A stretch of 64,000 bases of DNA from Paenibacillus lupini (GTDB taxonomy: Bacteria; Bacillota; Bacilli; Paenibacillales; Paenibacillaceae). The notes below the pieces were generated by a model, which made no database searches, was not told the DNA's origin, and was given only the letters and a program-made list of their open reading frames with translations. Location: positions 243,504 through 307,503 of the forward strand of contig NZ_JAASRW010000008.1 of assembly GCF_011761355.1 (NCBI RefSeq). Direction: 5' to 3'. The position numbers were made by a program, and so were the translations under genes. Each line of letters opens with the position of its first letter. Positions within the stretch are counted from its first letter, which is position 1. This document shows positions 17,879-26,575 of the stretch, one piece after another.

Positions 17879-18065
17879 GCTAACGAACCCTGAGATGCTT
17901 ATTCGACTAAAAACAGCTGCTTCACAAAGCTAACGAATCCTCGTATCGCTATTTGTCTATTTGATGGTAATATGAGCAGCTTATCCAGTGAATAACGTGA
18001 TGAGGATTCGTTACAATTCTAAACCTACCCATATTGGGCAAATAGCGTGATGTAGATTCGTTAGC
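17879..18065. repeat. Four-copy intergenic repeat cluster (two direct, two inverted)
   Basis: Copies lie at 17879-17905 and 17929-17955 on the plus strand and at 17990-18014 and 18039-18065 on the minus strand. Each has the form GCTAACGAATCCTCnTnnCG followed by CTATTTG, with scattered differences. Starts are spaced about 50 bp within each pair, and the two pairs face each other. Copies B and D alone could pair over most of their 27 bp. No gene is seen in this stretch. A related cluster lies at 51277-51418. Confidence 0.7.
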
Positions 18066-18071
18066 CCTGTC

Positions 18072-18860
18072 TCACTCCACAATTTCAAGCTCTTCTCCAA
18101 GAAGCTCTACGAGCTTTGGAATAACCGAATCCTTGAATGATTGCGGATTAGGAGTGGAAATAGTGAGCACCATACCGTCGCACTCTTCCTCATGCTCTTC
18201 GGTAAAGTTAAGGAAGTAACGGTAATCCTCCACTTGTGTATCAGGATTAACTAATGCACAGGTAAACCACCAGTCAGTCAACTCGAATGACTTCACGATC
18301 TCTTCTTGTGTATTTGCCCGATACCACAAGATGTTTTTCAAATAAACTGGGCGTTCATAAGGCAGCAGCCAGGCCGAATTGGCAGCCACCAATCGGCTAT
18401 TCACGAAAGCCTGTGTCGTTGGATCCTGATCCTCCAGCGTGTAATTCCCCTGCTCTTCGTATACAACATACCCAATCTTCTGCAGCAGCTCTTCATTTAA
18501 TTCCTCTATAGGAACCTGTCTAAAGTAAGCTAATAGCTGATCCATTACAGACTGATTGCCCTTCGGATCACGCTCGGGAGCATAATGCTGTAGCAGCACT
18601 TCCTTTACTTTTTGACTAATCTTCTGATCCCGATCATCAATGATATCCGCATGAAAATTTAGAGCAGAATCCTGAATGAGATCATCCTTATGCGGATCTT
18701 TATCCCTGTCCCAATTCGTATAGGAGAAAAGAATGTCCATCGATGGTTCATGAAAGGCTTGAATAACTTTCGCCATCTTTTCATAGGCCTCTGGCCCAAA
18801 GCCTAGCTCATATCCCAGCTCTAAACGGAATGGATAAGTATTTAATGCCAGCTTCAACAT
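18072..18860 (-). CDS. Conserved-looking protein of unknown function downstream of relP
   Basis: A 262-residue, acidic, soluble protein with no signal or membrane segment, which I do not recognise. Visible features are a hydrophobic beginning (MLKLALNTYPFRLELGYELG), several acidic clusters and a tryptophan/tyrosine-rich part (ILWYRANTQ, ELTDWWFTCALVN). The ATG has AGGAGA six bases upstream and starts eight bases after the relP stop, so both are almost surely one transcript. A role linked to (p)ppGpp signalling is only a guess from position. Confidence 0.75.
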   Translation of the reverse strand: MLKLALNTYPFRLELGYELGFGPEAYEKMAKVIQAFHEPSMDILFSYTNWDRDKDPHKDDLIQDSALNFHADIIDDRDQKISQKVKEVLLQHYAPERDPKGNQSVMDQLLAYFRQVPIEELNEELLQKIGYVVYEEQGNYTLEDQDPTTQAFVNSRLVAANSAWLLPYERPVYLKNILWYRANTQEEIVKSFELTDWWFTCALVNPDTQVEDYRYFLNFTEEHEEECDGMVLTISTPNPQSFKDSVIPKLVELLGEELEIVE

Positions 18861-18868
18861 TTATTCTC

Positions 18869-19621
18869 CTAGTCTGTTCCCGACTTATCACCGATCATCT
18901 CGAGCAGTGCTAACGGAATGGGAAACTTTTGGTCGTCAATTTGCAAGAGCCTGAACTGTTCCTCGGCCTCCTGCAAATTCCCTTCCTTGATTTCGCTCAT
19001 CTCCTGCTGCAGCCGTTCCATCTGGCGGTCCAGAGCCGTTACTGAGTCTGCGGCAGCCTTCAGCTCCTGCACAAGTCGATCCGGCACAGCCTCGTTGTAT
19101 TTGTAGAAAATTTTATGCTCCAAGCTCGCCCAGAAATCCATCGCTATCGTCCGGATTTGTACTTCAATACAAACCTGCTCTACACGGTCGGACAAAAAGA
19201 CAGGAACCTCGATCAGCATATGCATGCTCTGATAGCCGTTTGGTTTCGGATTCTTGATGTAATCCTTCATCTCAAGAATCTTCAGGTCGGATTGACCCTT
19301 GAGCATATCCCGAATGAGATAGATGTCCGAGATAAACGAGCATGTAATACGAAGTCCTGCGATGTCTCGGATATTCTCTTTAATACTAGGCATCGAAATA
19401 TCCAGGTTTTTGCGCATCAGCTTATTCATTATACTTTCCGGCGACTTCAACCGGGATTTCGTATGCTCGATTGGGTTGTAATCATGAAGCATCTGAAATT
19501 CCTCTTTCAGAATTTCAATCTTCGTCTCCATCTCGTCTAATGCAAATTTATAAGTCATCATAAACCGCGTGATCATTTGTTTCAGTTGGTGGAATTGTGA
19601 TGTGTTGCTGAGCAAATTCAT
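18869..19621 (-). CDS. relP: Small alarmone synthetase, RelP (YwaC)-like
   Basis: A 250-residue single-domain (p)ppGpp synthetase that transfers pyrophosphate from ATP to GDP or GTP in the cytoplasm, without a hydrolase or regulatory domain. The motif order fits RelP rather than RelQ: NPIEHTKSRLKSPESIMNKL, RDIAGLRITC, the G-loop tyrosine in NGYQSMHMLIE and EVQIRTIAMDFWASLEHK. It is about 40 residues longer than B. subtilis RelP, mainly in a C-terminal glutamate-rich helix and tail. AGGAGG lies eight bases before the ATG. It is the first gene of a two-gene operon with the unknown 262-residue protein. Confidence 0.87.
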   Translation of the reverse strand: MNLLSNTSQFHQLKQMITRFMMTYKFALDEMETKIEILKEEFQMLHDYNPIEHTKSRLKSPESIMNKLMRKNLDISMPSIKENIRDIAGLRITCSFISDIYLIRDMLKGQSDLKILEMKDYIKNPKPNGYQSMHMLIEVPVFLSDRVEQVCIEVQIRTIAMDFWASLEHKIFYKYNEAVPDRLVQELKAAADSVTALDRQMERLQQEMSEIKEGNLQEAEEQFRLLQIDDQKFPIPLALLEMIGDKSGTD

Positions 19622-19740
19622 GTTCTTACCTCCTGCAGGCGGCGCAAATTTTTAGCGGCCCGTCGTATACTCACCTATAAGTATACCGTCCACGCACCAG
19701 CAATCGCAATTTTTGTGCCTCCCGCTTCCCCCACCCTCCA

Positions 19741-20493
19741 TTAATTCGCGTAACACTCACCATTCTTACAGCCATAAGAGTAGACTTCCCCAGTATCAGG
19801 TGAGGTGATATCTTTTTCATCAAAATCAGACGGTACCGTTGCATCGAGTTTTTGTTTTAAAAGGTAGGCCATCTCGGTGGATAACGCTATATCCTTTGTT
19901 CCTCCAATTGCAAATCCCGACTGACCCTCATATGCAGTCAAAATCCAACTGCTTCCGTCGCTTCTCTGTGCTTTAATGATATAGGTAAAAACTTGCTCGG
20001 AGTTTGTTGACCCATTATTGGGTTCACCAAATAATGTAATCAGGCTCCCCCGATATCTTGCTATCTCTTCGGATTGATAAGCGATTCCGAGAATTTTTGA
20101 TGTTCCAGAATCGTTACCATCCACTTTAGAAAATGTGACATCTTTAATCAAACTTGCAGACTCCTTGATCCCATCCTCAATGGCCTGATATTCTCCATTA
20201 AGTATAAATTTCCTTGTAATCTCTCCAGTTCGAGGATTTACATGAAACCCTGCATCAGGAGAATGAGTAAGTTTATTTACGATACCTACGATGATGTGAT
20301 TTCTCTCATCTCTTCCGGTAATCATCATTTCAAGATCCTCATTATCCTCACACCAGGAATAACAATCATTTTTTACAGCTTGTATGATCTCATCACTGGA
20401 GAGTGTCTTTTGATCTTCCCCAAAATATGAGACAAGAAAAAATACACAGCCTGCTACAGCAATAGAAAGAAGTATGGATTTTCTTTTATTCAT
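19741..20493 (-). CDS. Secreted or membrane-anchored hypothetical protein
   Basis: A 250-residue protein with an N-terminal hydrophobic segment (SILLSIAVAGCVFFLVSYFG, residues 6-25). This is a signal anchor or a lipoprotein signal with a poor lipobox around VAGC. The rest is a soluble extracytoplasmic domain with cysteine pairs near both ends (CYSWC and CKNGEC), suggesting disulfides. Repeated polar segments resemble PepSY-like folds (NPRTGEITRKFILNG), but this is tentative. GGAGG is five bases before this ATG; the upstream in-frame GTG overlaps it. It is transcribed alone and not recognised further. Confidence 0.65.
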   Translation of the reverse strand: MNKRKSILLSIAVAGCVFFLVSYFGEDQKTLSSDEIIQAVKNDCYSWCEDNEDLEMMITGRDERNHIIVGIVNKLTHSPDAGFHVNPRTGEITRKFILNGEYQAIEDGIKESASLIKDVTFSKVDGNDSGTSKILGIAYQSEEIARYRGSLITLFGEPNNGSTNSEQVFTYIIKAQRSDGSSWILTAYEGQSGFAIGGTKDIALSTEMAYLLKQKLDATVPSDFDEKDITSPDTGEVYSYGCKNGECYAN

Positions 20494-20583
20494 AAACGCC
20501 TCCACTGATCCCGTTCATATCGAACTGATACTATGTAGATTCTTTATGTAATTAAAAATCCCTTTCCAAAAATTAGAATTAGG

Positions 20584-21456
20584 CTACAGCCACTCACCTT
20601 TGGCAACTAAGAACACTTTGCCGCCGATTCTAATCTCAAATTCCCCGTTGTTTTCTGCAGCATCAATGAGCAGCAAGGAATCTCGTCCAATGGAGTAACC
20701 TTGCTCGACCCGAAGCTGGATTTGGCTCTTGTTAAAAACCTTGTGCGTCAGCAGATAGCCCGCCAGATTACCATTAGCACTACCCGTTGCAGGATCTTCG
20801 TAATACCCGGTGTCATTGACGAAAACCCGGACGTGCAGATCATTCGTCTCATGAAGTGTCTCTTGCGTAACCACAAGAATATTAGCGTCTGCTGCTTCCT
20901 TGAGAAACCGCTCAAACTTCTGATGATGAATAGCGCAGCGCTGGGCAGCCTCAAGAGTTCTCACAGGAACAATAACCGCAGGCAGACCTGTTGAAACCAC
21001 TTGAATGGGGAAGCTCGTGTCGATATCCTCAGCACTGATCTGTAAAACTTCTGCGATAAGCGATGGTTTAATGACATCACCAAATTCCGGCTGCTTCTGA
21101 GTCATCCATAATACCTGCTCTTCTCCCGGTGAGAAGGTCACTGGGATCTGCCCCACCCCAAGATTCAAGAGAACAGGATCATTATTCCCCTTCTCAAATA
21201 CATGCCGGATGACATAGGCCGTGCCTAGTGACGGATGACCTGCAAACGGAATTTCTACATCAGGGGTAAAGATCCGTACATCATATCCTCCATCCGTCTT
21301 TTTATCCGACATAATAAAGGTAATCTCGGAGAAATGAAATTCTTTTGCAATCTGCTGCATTTCTGAATTTGAGATCTCGCGATCAGGCAGCAGCACAGCA
21401 AGCTGATTTCCCCGATACTTCTGCTCAGCAAAAACATCGACCATATAAAACAACAT
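20584..21456 (-). CDS. PhzF family isomerase
   Basis: A 290-residue PhzF/DapF-fold protein with the family start (VDVFAEQKYRGNQLAV), the proposed catalytic Glu44 (HFSEITF), the GHPSLGTAYV motif and the second-domain motif DPATGSANGNLAGYL. PhzF acts in phenazine synthesis, but most chromosomal relatives have unknown substrates, and no phenazine genes are nearby. GGGAGAG precedes the ATG. Confidence 0.85.
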   Translation of the reverse strand: MLFYMVDVFAEQKYRGNQLAVLLPDREISNSEMQQIAKEFHFSEITFIMSDKKTDGGYDVRIFTPDVEIPFAGHPSLGTAYVIRHVFEKGNNDPVLLNLGVGQIPVTFSPGEEQVLWMTQKQPEFGDVIKPSLIAEVLQISAEDIDTSFPIQVVSTGLPAVIVPVRTLEAAQRCAIHHQKFERFLKEAADANILVVTQETLHETNDLHVRVFVNDTGYYEDPATGSANGNLAGYLLTHKVFNKSQIQLRVEQGYSIGRDSLLLIDAAENNGEFEIRIGGKVFLVAKGEWL

Positions 21457-21536
21457 AACGACTCTCTCCCCGCTTATAAAAGATAAAAAGAACGCCTCGA
21501 TTCTTCCACCCGGGTACGTCCTTATGTATTGCTGCC

Positions 21537-21977
21537 CTACAAGCGCTCCAGTCGGCGAATCGTCTGGTTCACGACCTCGGAGAGAACAAGACCAATGGCG
21601 ATCGTTCCGGAGATCATAAACGCTTTGACGCCAAGCTGAACCGCAATATCATACTCGTTCTCCACGACCTTGCGCATCGCATCATAAGCGATTCCGCCCG
21701 GTACAAGCGGGATAATACCCGCTACGCTGAACACGATAATCGGGGTCTTGTACAGCTTCGCAAAGAGCTGGCTGATAATCGCCACGACGATGACGGCGAT
21801 AAGTGTGGACGGGATGGCTTCCAGTCCCATCTCCGTACAGGACATATATAGCAGCCAGCCGACCATCCCAACAATGCCGCATTGGGGCAGCATCTGCCGG
21901 GGTGCATTAAAGATAAGGCCAAAGGCCGCCGCTGAGATAAAGCTCATGATAGCTTGTTCGATCCATCCCCACGACAT
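21537..21977 (-). CDS. Threonine/serine exporter, ThrE C-terminal part (DUF3815)
   Basis: A 146-residue membrane protein with about four helices, matching the C-terminal half of ThrE (VPGGIAYDAMRKVVENEYD before the last helix). Alone it is incomplete; it should pair with the product of the gene 18 bp upstream, which has the N-terminal ThrE domain. In enterobacteria the same split pair (YjjB/YjjP) has been linked to succinate export, so the substrate here is open. Confidence 0.82.
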   Translation of the reverse strand: MSWGWIEQAIMSFISAAAFGLIFNAPRQMLPQCGIVGMVGWLLYMSCTEMGLEAIPSTLIAVIVVAIISQLFAKLYKTPIIVFSVAGIIPLVPGGIAYDAMRKVVENEYDIAVQLGVKAFMISGTIAIGLVLSEVVNQTIRRLERL

Positions 21978-21995
21978 GCTTGTCCCTCCTTCACC

Positions 21996-22769
21996 TTAAT
22001 AAAATGATAACGCAGCTGCGATACCAGCACCAATCGCAAAGGCGGTCAGAAATGCTTCTACCCCTTTGGACAAGCCCGATACGAGATGCCCCGCCATCAA
22101 ATCCCGTACAGCATTCGTAATATGCAGCCCTGGCACAAGAGGCATAACGGAAGCAATAATAACCGTGTCCAAATCAAGGGCCAGCCCGCTCTTCACCAGC
22201 AGAATAGTCAACCCGCCAAGCAGCAAGGACGCTGCGAACTCAGCAAACAGCTTAGCTGGCACAAGCCGGTGCAGCACCACCACACTTCCGAAGCCCAATC
22301 CACCGGCAAGAACAGCCGCCATAAAATCATGCCACTGGCCGCCGAACATAATCAGGAAGCAGCCGCTGGCAAGAGCAGCGACCAGCACCTGAAGCCAGAC
22401 TGGGTAGGCAAAGGGTAACTCATCAATTTCCGTCAGCAGCCGGTGAGCTTCACTCACATCCAGCTGTCCCCCGCTAATTCGCCGCGAAATATCATTCACA
22501 AGCGACACCTTGCGCAAATTGATGGAGCGCTCCGAGATCCGAATCAGCCTCGTTGTTGGTACGGAGGCATCCATTGCAAACAAAATGCCGGTAGGCGTCA
22601 CATAGCTCTGCGCATCCGCAATACCATAAGAGGCGGCGATCCGCACCATGGTATCCTCCACTCGGTACGTCTCGCCGCCGTTTTGCAATATAATTTTGCC
22701 CGCAAGCAAACAAGTCTGTGCAATCAAATGATAGGAATTAAGAGGCTGCTCCATCACAGTGGAAGTCAT
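21996..22769 (-). CDS. Threonine/serine exporter, ThrE N-terminal part (DUF1212)
   Basis: A 257-residue protein. A cytoplasmic region holds the DUF1212 motif GGETYRVEDTMVRIAASYG and is followed by about five membrane helices, ending with VPGLHITNAVRDLMAGHLVSG. It forms the split ThrE pair with the next gene. Reading is open 44 codons upstream, inside the MATE gene, but GAGGAG lies nine bases before this ATG. A second ATG two codons earlier is too close to that site. Confidence 0.83.
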   Translation of the reverse strand: MTSTVMEQPLNSYHLIAQTCLLAGKIILQNGGETYRVEDTMVRIAASYGIADAQSYVTPTGILFAMDASVPTTRLIRISERSINLRKVSLVNDISRRISGGQLDVSEAHRLLTEIDELPFAYPVWLQVLVAALASGCFLIMFGGQWHDFMAAVLAGGLGFGSVVVLHRLVPAKLFAEFAASLLLGGLTILLVKSGLALDLDTVIIASVMPLVPGLHITNAVRDLMAGHLVSGLSKGVEAFLTAFAIGAGIAAALSFY

Positions 22770-22792
22770 GGCCATACACTCCTCTACAAATC

Positions 22793-24181
22793 TTACGTTG
22801 CAGTCGTCAGACTGTCCTTCTTCTGAACATGCTTGATGAGTGCATGCTTCTCCCATGCCCGGCTCTTCCAACGGAAGAACATCGCAAAGGCACGAAGCCA
22901 TTCATCGGCTGCGATAGCCAGCCATATACCTGGAAGACCCATATCGAGCTTGAATACAAACAAGTAACCAAGCGGCAGGCTCATGCCCACCATCGATACC
23001 ATACCCACCCATAGTGGGTATTTCGCATCTCCAGACGCACGAAGCGAGTTGACCAGAATAATGTTAATCGTACGGCCAGTCTCAAGTATCACGCTGTAGA
23101 GCAGCACTTGAGTACCCAGACGAATGATCTCTGGGTCGTTCGTAAACATATTCATAAGTGGTTCGCGGAATATCATCACAAATGCGATCATAACGGCACT
23201 TGAAGCAGACGCCCAGCCTGTGCTGTACCATACCCGGTGATAAGCGTCCGTCTGGCGCCCTGCACCTATCATCCTGCCTACAATAATAGACGTTCCTGAA
23301 CCAATCGAGAAGGCCATCAAATAGATAAACATCGAAATATTCGCGGCATACTGGCGGGCAGCAAGTGATTCCTCGCCAAGGAATGTCGCATAATACAGGA
23401 ATACCATCTGGCAGCCCTGATACATAACCTGTTCAAGAGCGGATGGAATACCGATTCTTAATATTTTGCCAATATAGGCCTTGGATAATGTGAAATAATA
23501 TCGGATCTTCACTCTAACTTCCATAATGCGATACATCATCCAGAAGAAGACGAGCAGTGCCAGAGCTCTGCTGATCACCGTCGAAATTGCCGCACCGTGC
23601 ACACCCATCTCTGAAAAACCAAAGTGGCCGAAAATAAGGGTATAGTTGCCGATCAGATGAACAATATTCATCCCAAGGGATACGAACATCGCTTCCTTCG
23701 TAAACCCATGCACCCGAATAATAGCAGATATCGAATTAATAAGCGCCTGCAGGAAAATGAACCCGCCAACAAAGGATAAGTACGTCTTCGCATGCTCCAG
23801 CACCTCGCCGTGCAGGTTAAGGCTTTGCAGAATCAAACCATTAAACACAACAAATACGATACTCATTACGAGGCCAACCGCAACGTTAAGCGTAATGCTA
23901 AGCGCCGAGATTTTGGCTGCTTCCTTCATTTGTCTCGATCCGATATACTGCGCGACAACAATTGACGCACCGTTACCAATAACCTCGAGGACGAGGAGTG
24001 CGATAAATAAATACTGATTAGAGGCTCCGACGCCGGATACCGCATTATCGGATATCGCGCTCAGCATAAAGGTATCCGCAACACCCATTAGCATAAATAA
24101 TAATAATTCCAGGAATATGGGCCAAGTCAGGAAAAATAAATGAAACTCCTTGGATGGCCTCTCCGCTTGTGCGGCTGTCAT
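22793..24181 (-). CDS. MATE family efflux transporter
   Basis: A 462-residue membrane protein with twelve predicted helices and the MatE two-half arrangement (first half with QYLFIALLVLEVIGNGASIVVAQYIG, second with ISMFIYLMAFSIGSGTSIIVGRMIG). Family members export drugs or metabolites using sodium or proton gradients. AGAGGTGACAGC precedes the ATG. It is 33 bases after the ROK gene and 23 bases before the ThrE pair, so it is probably in the same transcript. Confidence 0.9.
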   Translation of the reverse strand: MTAAQAERPSKEFHLFFLTWPIFLELLLFMLMGVADTFMLSAISDNAVSGVGASNQYLFIALLVLEVIGNGASIVVAQYIGSRQMKEAAKISALSITLNVAVGLVMSIVFVVFNGLILQSLNLHGEVLEHAKTYLSFVGGFIFLQALINSISAIIRVHGFTKEAMFVSLGMNIVHLIGNYTLIFGHFGFSEMGVHGAAISTVISRALALLVFFWMMYRIMEVRVKIRYYFTLSKAYIGKILRIGIPSALEQVMYQGCQMVFLYYATFLGEESLAARQYAANISMFIYLMAFSIGSGTSIIVGRMIGAGRQTDAYHRVWYSTGWASASSAVMIAFVMIFREPLMNMFTNDPEIIRLGTQVLLYSVILETGRTINIILVNSLRASGDAKYPLWVGMVSMVGMSLPLGYLFVFKLDMGLPGIWLAIAADEWLRAFAMFFRWKSRAWEKHALIKHVQKKDSLTTAT

Positions 24182-24214
24182 GCTGTCACCTCTTCTATTC
24201 TGTCAAAAATCCAT

Positions 24215-25354
24215 TTATGCCAGCTGCATGAGTACCATCACTGCCGCACCAGCTGCGACAGCTTCTTCCTTGAGTACACCTTGTGAGAACAGTGGCTTAT
24301 ATTGCGGGTAATAATACGTGTGGCTTCTAGCAACCTCAACTGCTGTTTCAAACACACTCTCATGAGCATTTATGAGCGCTCCCCCGAGAATAACCTGCTC
24401 CGGATGCAGCACATTAATCAAATTGGCCAAACCGATACCGAGGTAAGCGGCTGCCTTCTTAAATTTCTCTTGAACAACCGCATCGCCGGCTGACAAAGCG
24501 GAGACCAGCAGCTCAAAGCTCCACGGTTCGTTTTGTTCTCGAACCTCATTCTCAATGACATGGACTGATACAAAAGACTCCAGCGCACCGTCAATAGAAC
24601 TGCCCGGATTAGCAGGATTACCAGCCTGAATAATCATCCGGCCAATAGCCCCTTCCATATCGGTCGCACCATAGACGAGCTGGCCATTCGACATCACGGC
24701 TGAGCGGAGGCCGGCGCCCACATGCACGTAGAGCATATGCTGGTAGTGCTCGCTTCTAAGCGCCCAATGCTCCCCAACCAGCGCTGTATTAGCGCCGTTA
24801 TCAAGCAGAACAGGGAAACCGAGGCACTCCTCCAGCCGCTCGCAGATCGGGAGATTATGCCAGCCTTGAGCAGGGAAATAGACGGGATCTAGAATCAAAC
24901 CCCGTTCACGATCAAGCGGACCTACCGCACCAACGCCCATTCCAACAATGTTTGATTGCTCAAGTCCATGCTGCTTCATAAACTTCCGAACAGCGGATTG
25001 CACCTTGCTCATAAACACATCCGGCGTCATGCTCTCATCCATTTTCCAACGTATGGCTGACAGCCTGTTCATATGCATGTCGTACAGCCCCATCGACGAA
25101 TAGATCCGCGAAATTTCAAGCCCAAACAAATACCCATAGGTTGGATTCGTTTCGTACAAAATAGGTCTTCTGCCGCCAGTTGAGCTGCCACGTCCACTCT
25201 CCTGCAGCCGCTTATCGGCGATCATATCATCGAGCAGCCGCGTCATTGTGCTGCTCGACATATCAAATTCCTTCATCAGATCTGCCCTGGATACAACGCC
25301 CCGCTGCGCAATATAGGTGTAGACCCGGTTGGTTGGTGTTTTGTTAATGGACAT
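24215..25354 (-). CDS. ROK family transcriptional repressor (NagC/XylR type)
   Basis: A 379-residue protein with an N-terminal winged helix-turn-helix (about 8-65, SRADLMKEFDMSSSTMTRLLDDM) and a ROK sugar-binding domain. The ROK zinc motif (CxCGxxGC) is replaced by PANPGSSIDGAL, and the kinase aspartate position reads NGAN instead of NDAN. It is therefore expected to be a repressor without sugar kinase activity. AGGAG precedes this ATG closely; an upstream TTG is possible. It lies 33 bp after the response regulator gene, so the adjacent sugar importer is the likely target. Confidence 0.87.
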   Translation of the reverse strand: MSINKTPTNRVYTYIAQRGVVSRADLMKEFDMSSSTMTRLLDDMIADKRLQESGRGSSTGGRRPILYETNPTYGYLFGLEISRIYSSMGLYDMHMNRLSAIRWKMDESMTPDVFMSKVQSAVRKFMKQHGLEQSNIVGMGVGAVGPLDRERGLILDPVYFPAQGWHNLPICERLEECLGFPVLLDNGANTALVGEHWALRSEHYQHMLYVHVGAGLRSAVMSNGQLVYGATDMEGAIGRMIIQAGNPANPGSSIDGALESFVSVHVIENEVREQNEPWSFELLVSALSAGDAVVQEKFKKAAAYLGIGLANLINVLHPEQVILGGALINAHESVFETAVEVARSHTYYYPQYKPLFSQGVLKEEAVAAGAAVMVLMQLA

Positions 25355-25387
25355 AGGACTCCTTCTTCTATCCAATCATTATTCGGA

Positions 25388-26575
25388 TTAAAGCTGCTTC
25401 TCTACGCCATCCATTCGATGGCTCTGTCGAAACTCGGAAGGTGTCTCCCCATACTTTTTGCGAAACAGCTGGGAGAAATGACGCATATCTTGATAACCGA
25501 TCCGCTCGGCAACATCTGCGAGCTTCAGCTTCGGATTAAGCAGCATTTGTTTCGCCTGCTCGAGTCTAAGGCCGATGACATATTCTTTGAATCCTGCGCC
25601 GGTCTTCTGTTTGAACAGCTGACTGAAGTAGACCGGATTCAAATAAACAATGGACGCCACCTTCTCCAGAGACAGATCGGCGTGGTAATGCGTACGAATA
25701 TATTGCAGCGCGACCTCTATCGACTGATCGCTGCCGCTGGCATAATGCTCATAGACCGCCGTTGATGAAGCTTGGCGCATCCGCTGCACCTCGCCTGGCA
25801 CCGCATTAATATCCTTGATAAGGTCTGTATGCATAATTTGAAACGGTACACGCAAATATTTGATCAGATGAGCGCGAAGCTCCTCCAGAAGACCCGACAT
25901 TGTCGCACCTTCCGGAAGGGTAACCAGACCAAGAAGACTTTTGCTGTCATAGATCGTGACGAAGCCTTGACCATACTTTTCAATCAATTCGCCAAGCACG
26001 TTCTCAATCATGAAATGTTCAAGCTGAACAACCTTGTCGCTCTCCATCTTCACCATAATGAGATGATAATTGGAGTAGCTTTCCATAAATGGTGTCATAT
26101 CAAATCGGCCGATATCAAGGCCTTGAGCCCAGCGCTGGAACACTGCTTCCCGCAAATAATTGCGGTTCATCTTCAGAAGCTCTGCTTCCTCCATAAGCTC
26201 CCGCTCGCGCTCAATCTCGCCGCTTATCTTCTCGATCATCTCGACCAGCACTTCCTTGCCGATCGGCTTCAGCAAATAATCTTTTGCTCCTAACCGTACC
26301 GCCTCTTGTGCATAGCTGAATTCCGAGTAAGCGGAGATCACCACCCACTTCACATGTGGATAGATGGTGCGGGTCAAATTCATTAATTCAAGCCCCGTCA
26401 TCCCCGGCATCAAAATATCAGTCAGTACAATATCAATTCGCTGCTTCCGCAGCTGTGCAACTGCCTCTTCGGCATTTACAGCCAGAAAAGTGCTGTAAGC
26501 CGGAAACTTATTACTTAATGTCCGCTGGATGCCTTCCCGTATGACGGTCTCGTCATCCACGATTAATATGTTCAT
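25388..26575 (-). CDS. YesN-type response regulator with AraC DNA-binding domain
   Basis: A 395-residue protein. A receiver domain (1-120) has its phosphorylation aspartate in LTDILMPGM and the conserved lysine in YLLKPIG. A middle region of unknown role follows, and then two AraC helix-turn-helix motifs (SLEKVASIVYLNPVYFSQLFK and KLADVAERIGYQDMRHFSQLFR). It is the partner of the kinase encoded just upstream; the two genes overlap by 23 bases. It probably activates the adjacent sugar importer operon. Confidence 0.92.
   Translation of the reverse strand: MNILIVDDETVIREGIQRTLSNKFPAYSTFLAVNAEEAVAQLRKQRIDIVLTDILMPGMTGLELMNLTRTIYPHVKWVVISAYSEFSYAQEAVRLGAKDYLLKPIGKEVLVEMIEKISGEIERERELMEEAELLKMNRNYLREAVFQRWAQGLDIGRFDMTPFMESYSNYHLIMVKMESDKVVQLEHFMIENVLGELIEKYGQGFVTIYDSKSLLGLVTLPEGATMSGLLEELRAHLIKYLRVPFQIMHTDLIKDINAVPGEVQRMRQASSTAVYEHYASGSDQSIEVALQYIRTHYHADLSLEKVASIVYLNPVYFSQLFKQKTGAGFKEYVIGLRLEQAKQMLLNPKLKLADVAERIGYQDMRHFSQLFRKKYGETPSEFRQSHRMDGVEKQL

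Noticed and set aside
17879..18065. Possible CRISPR array
   Set aside because: Only four imperfect copies, two of them inverted, with no cas genes nearby.
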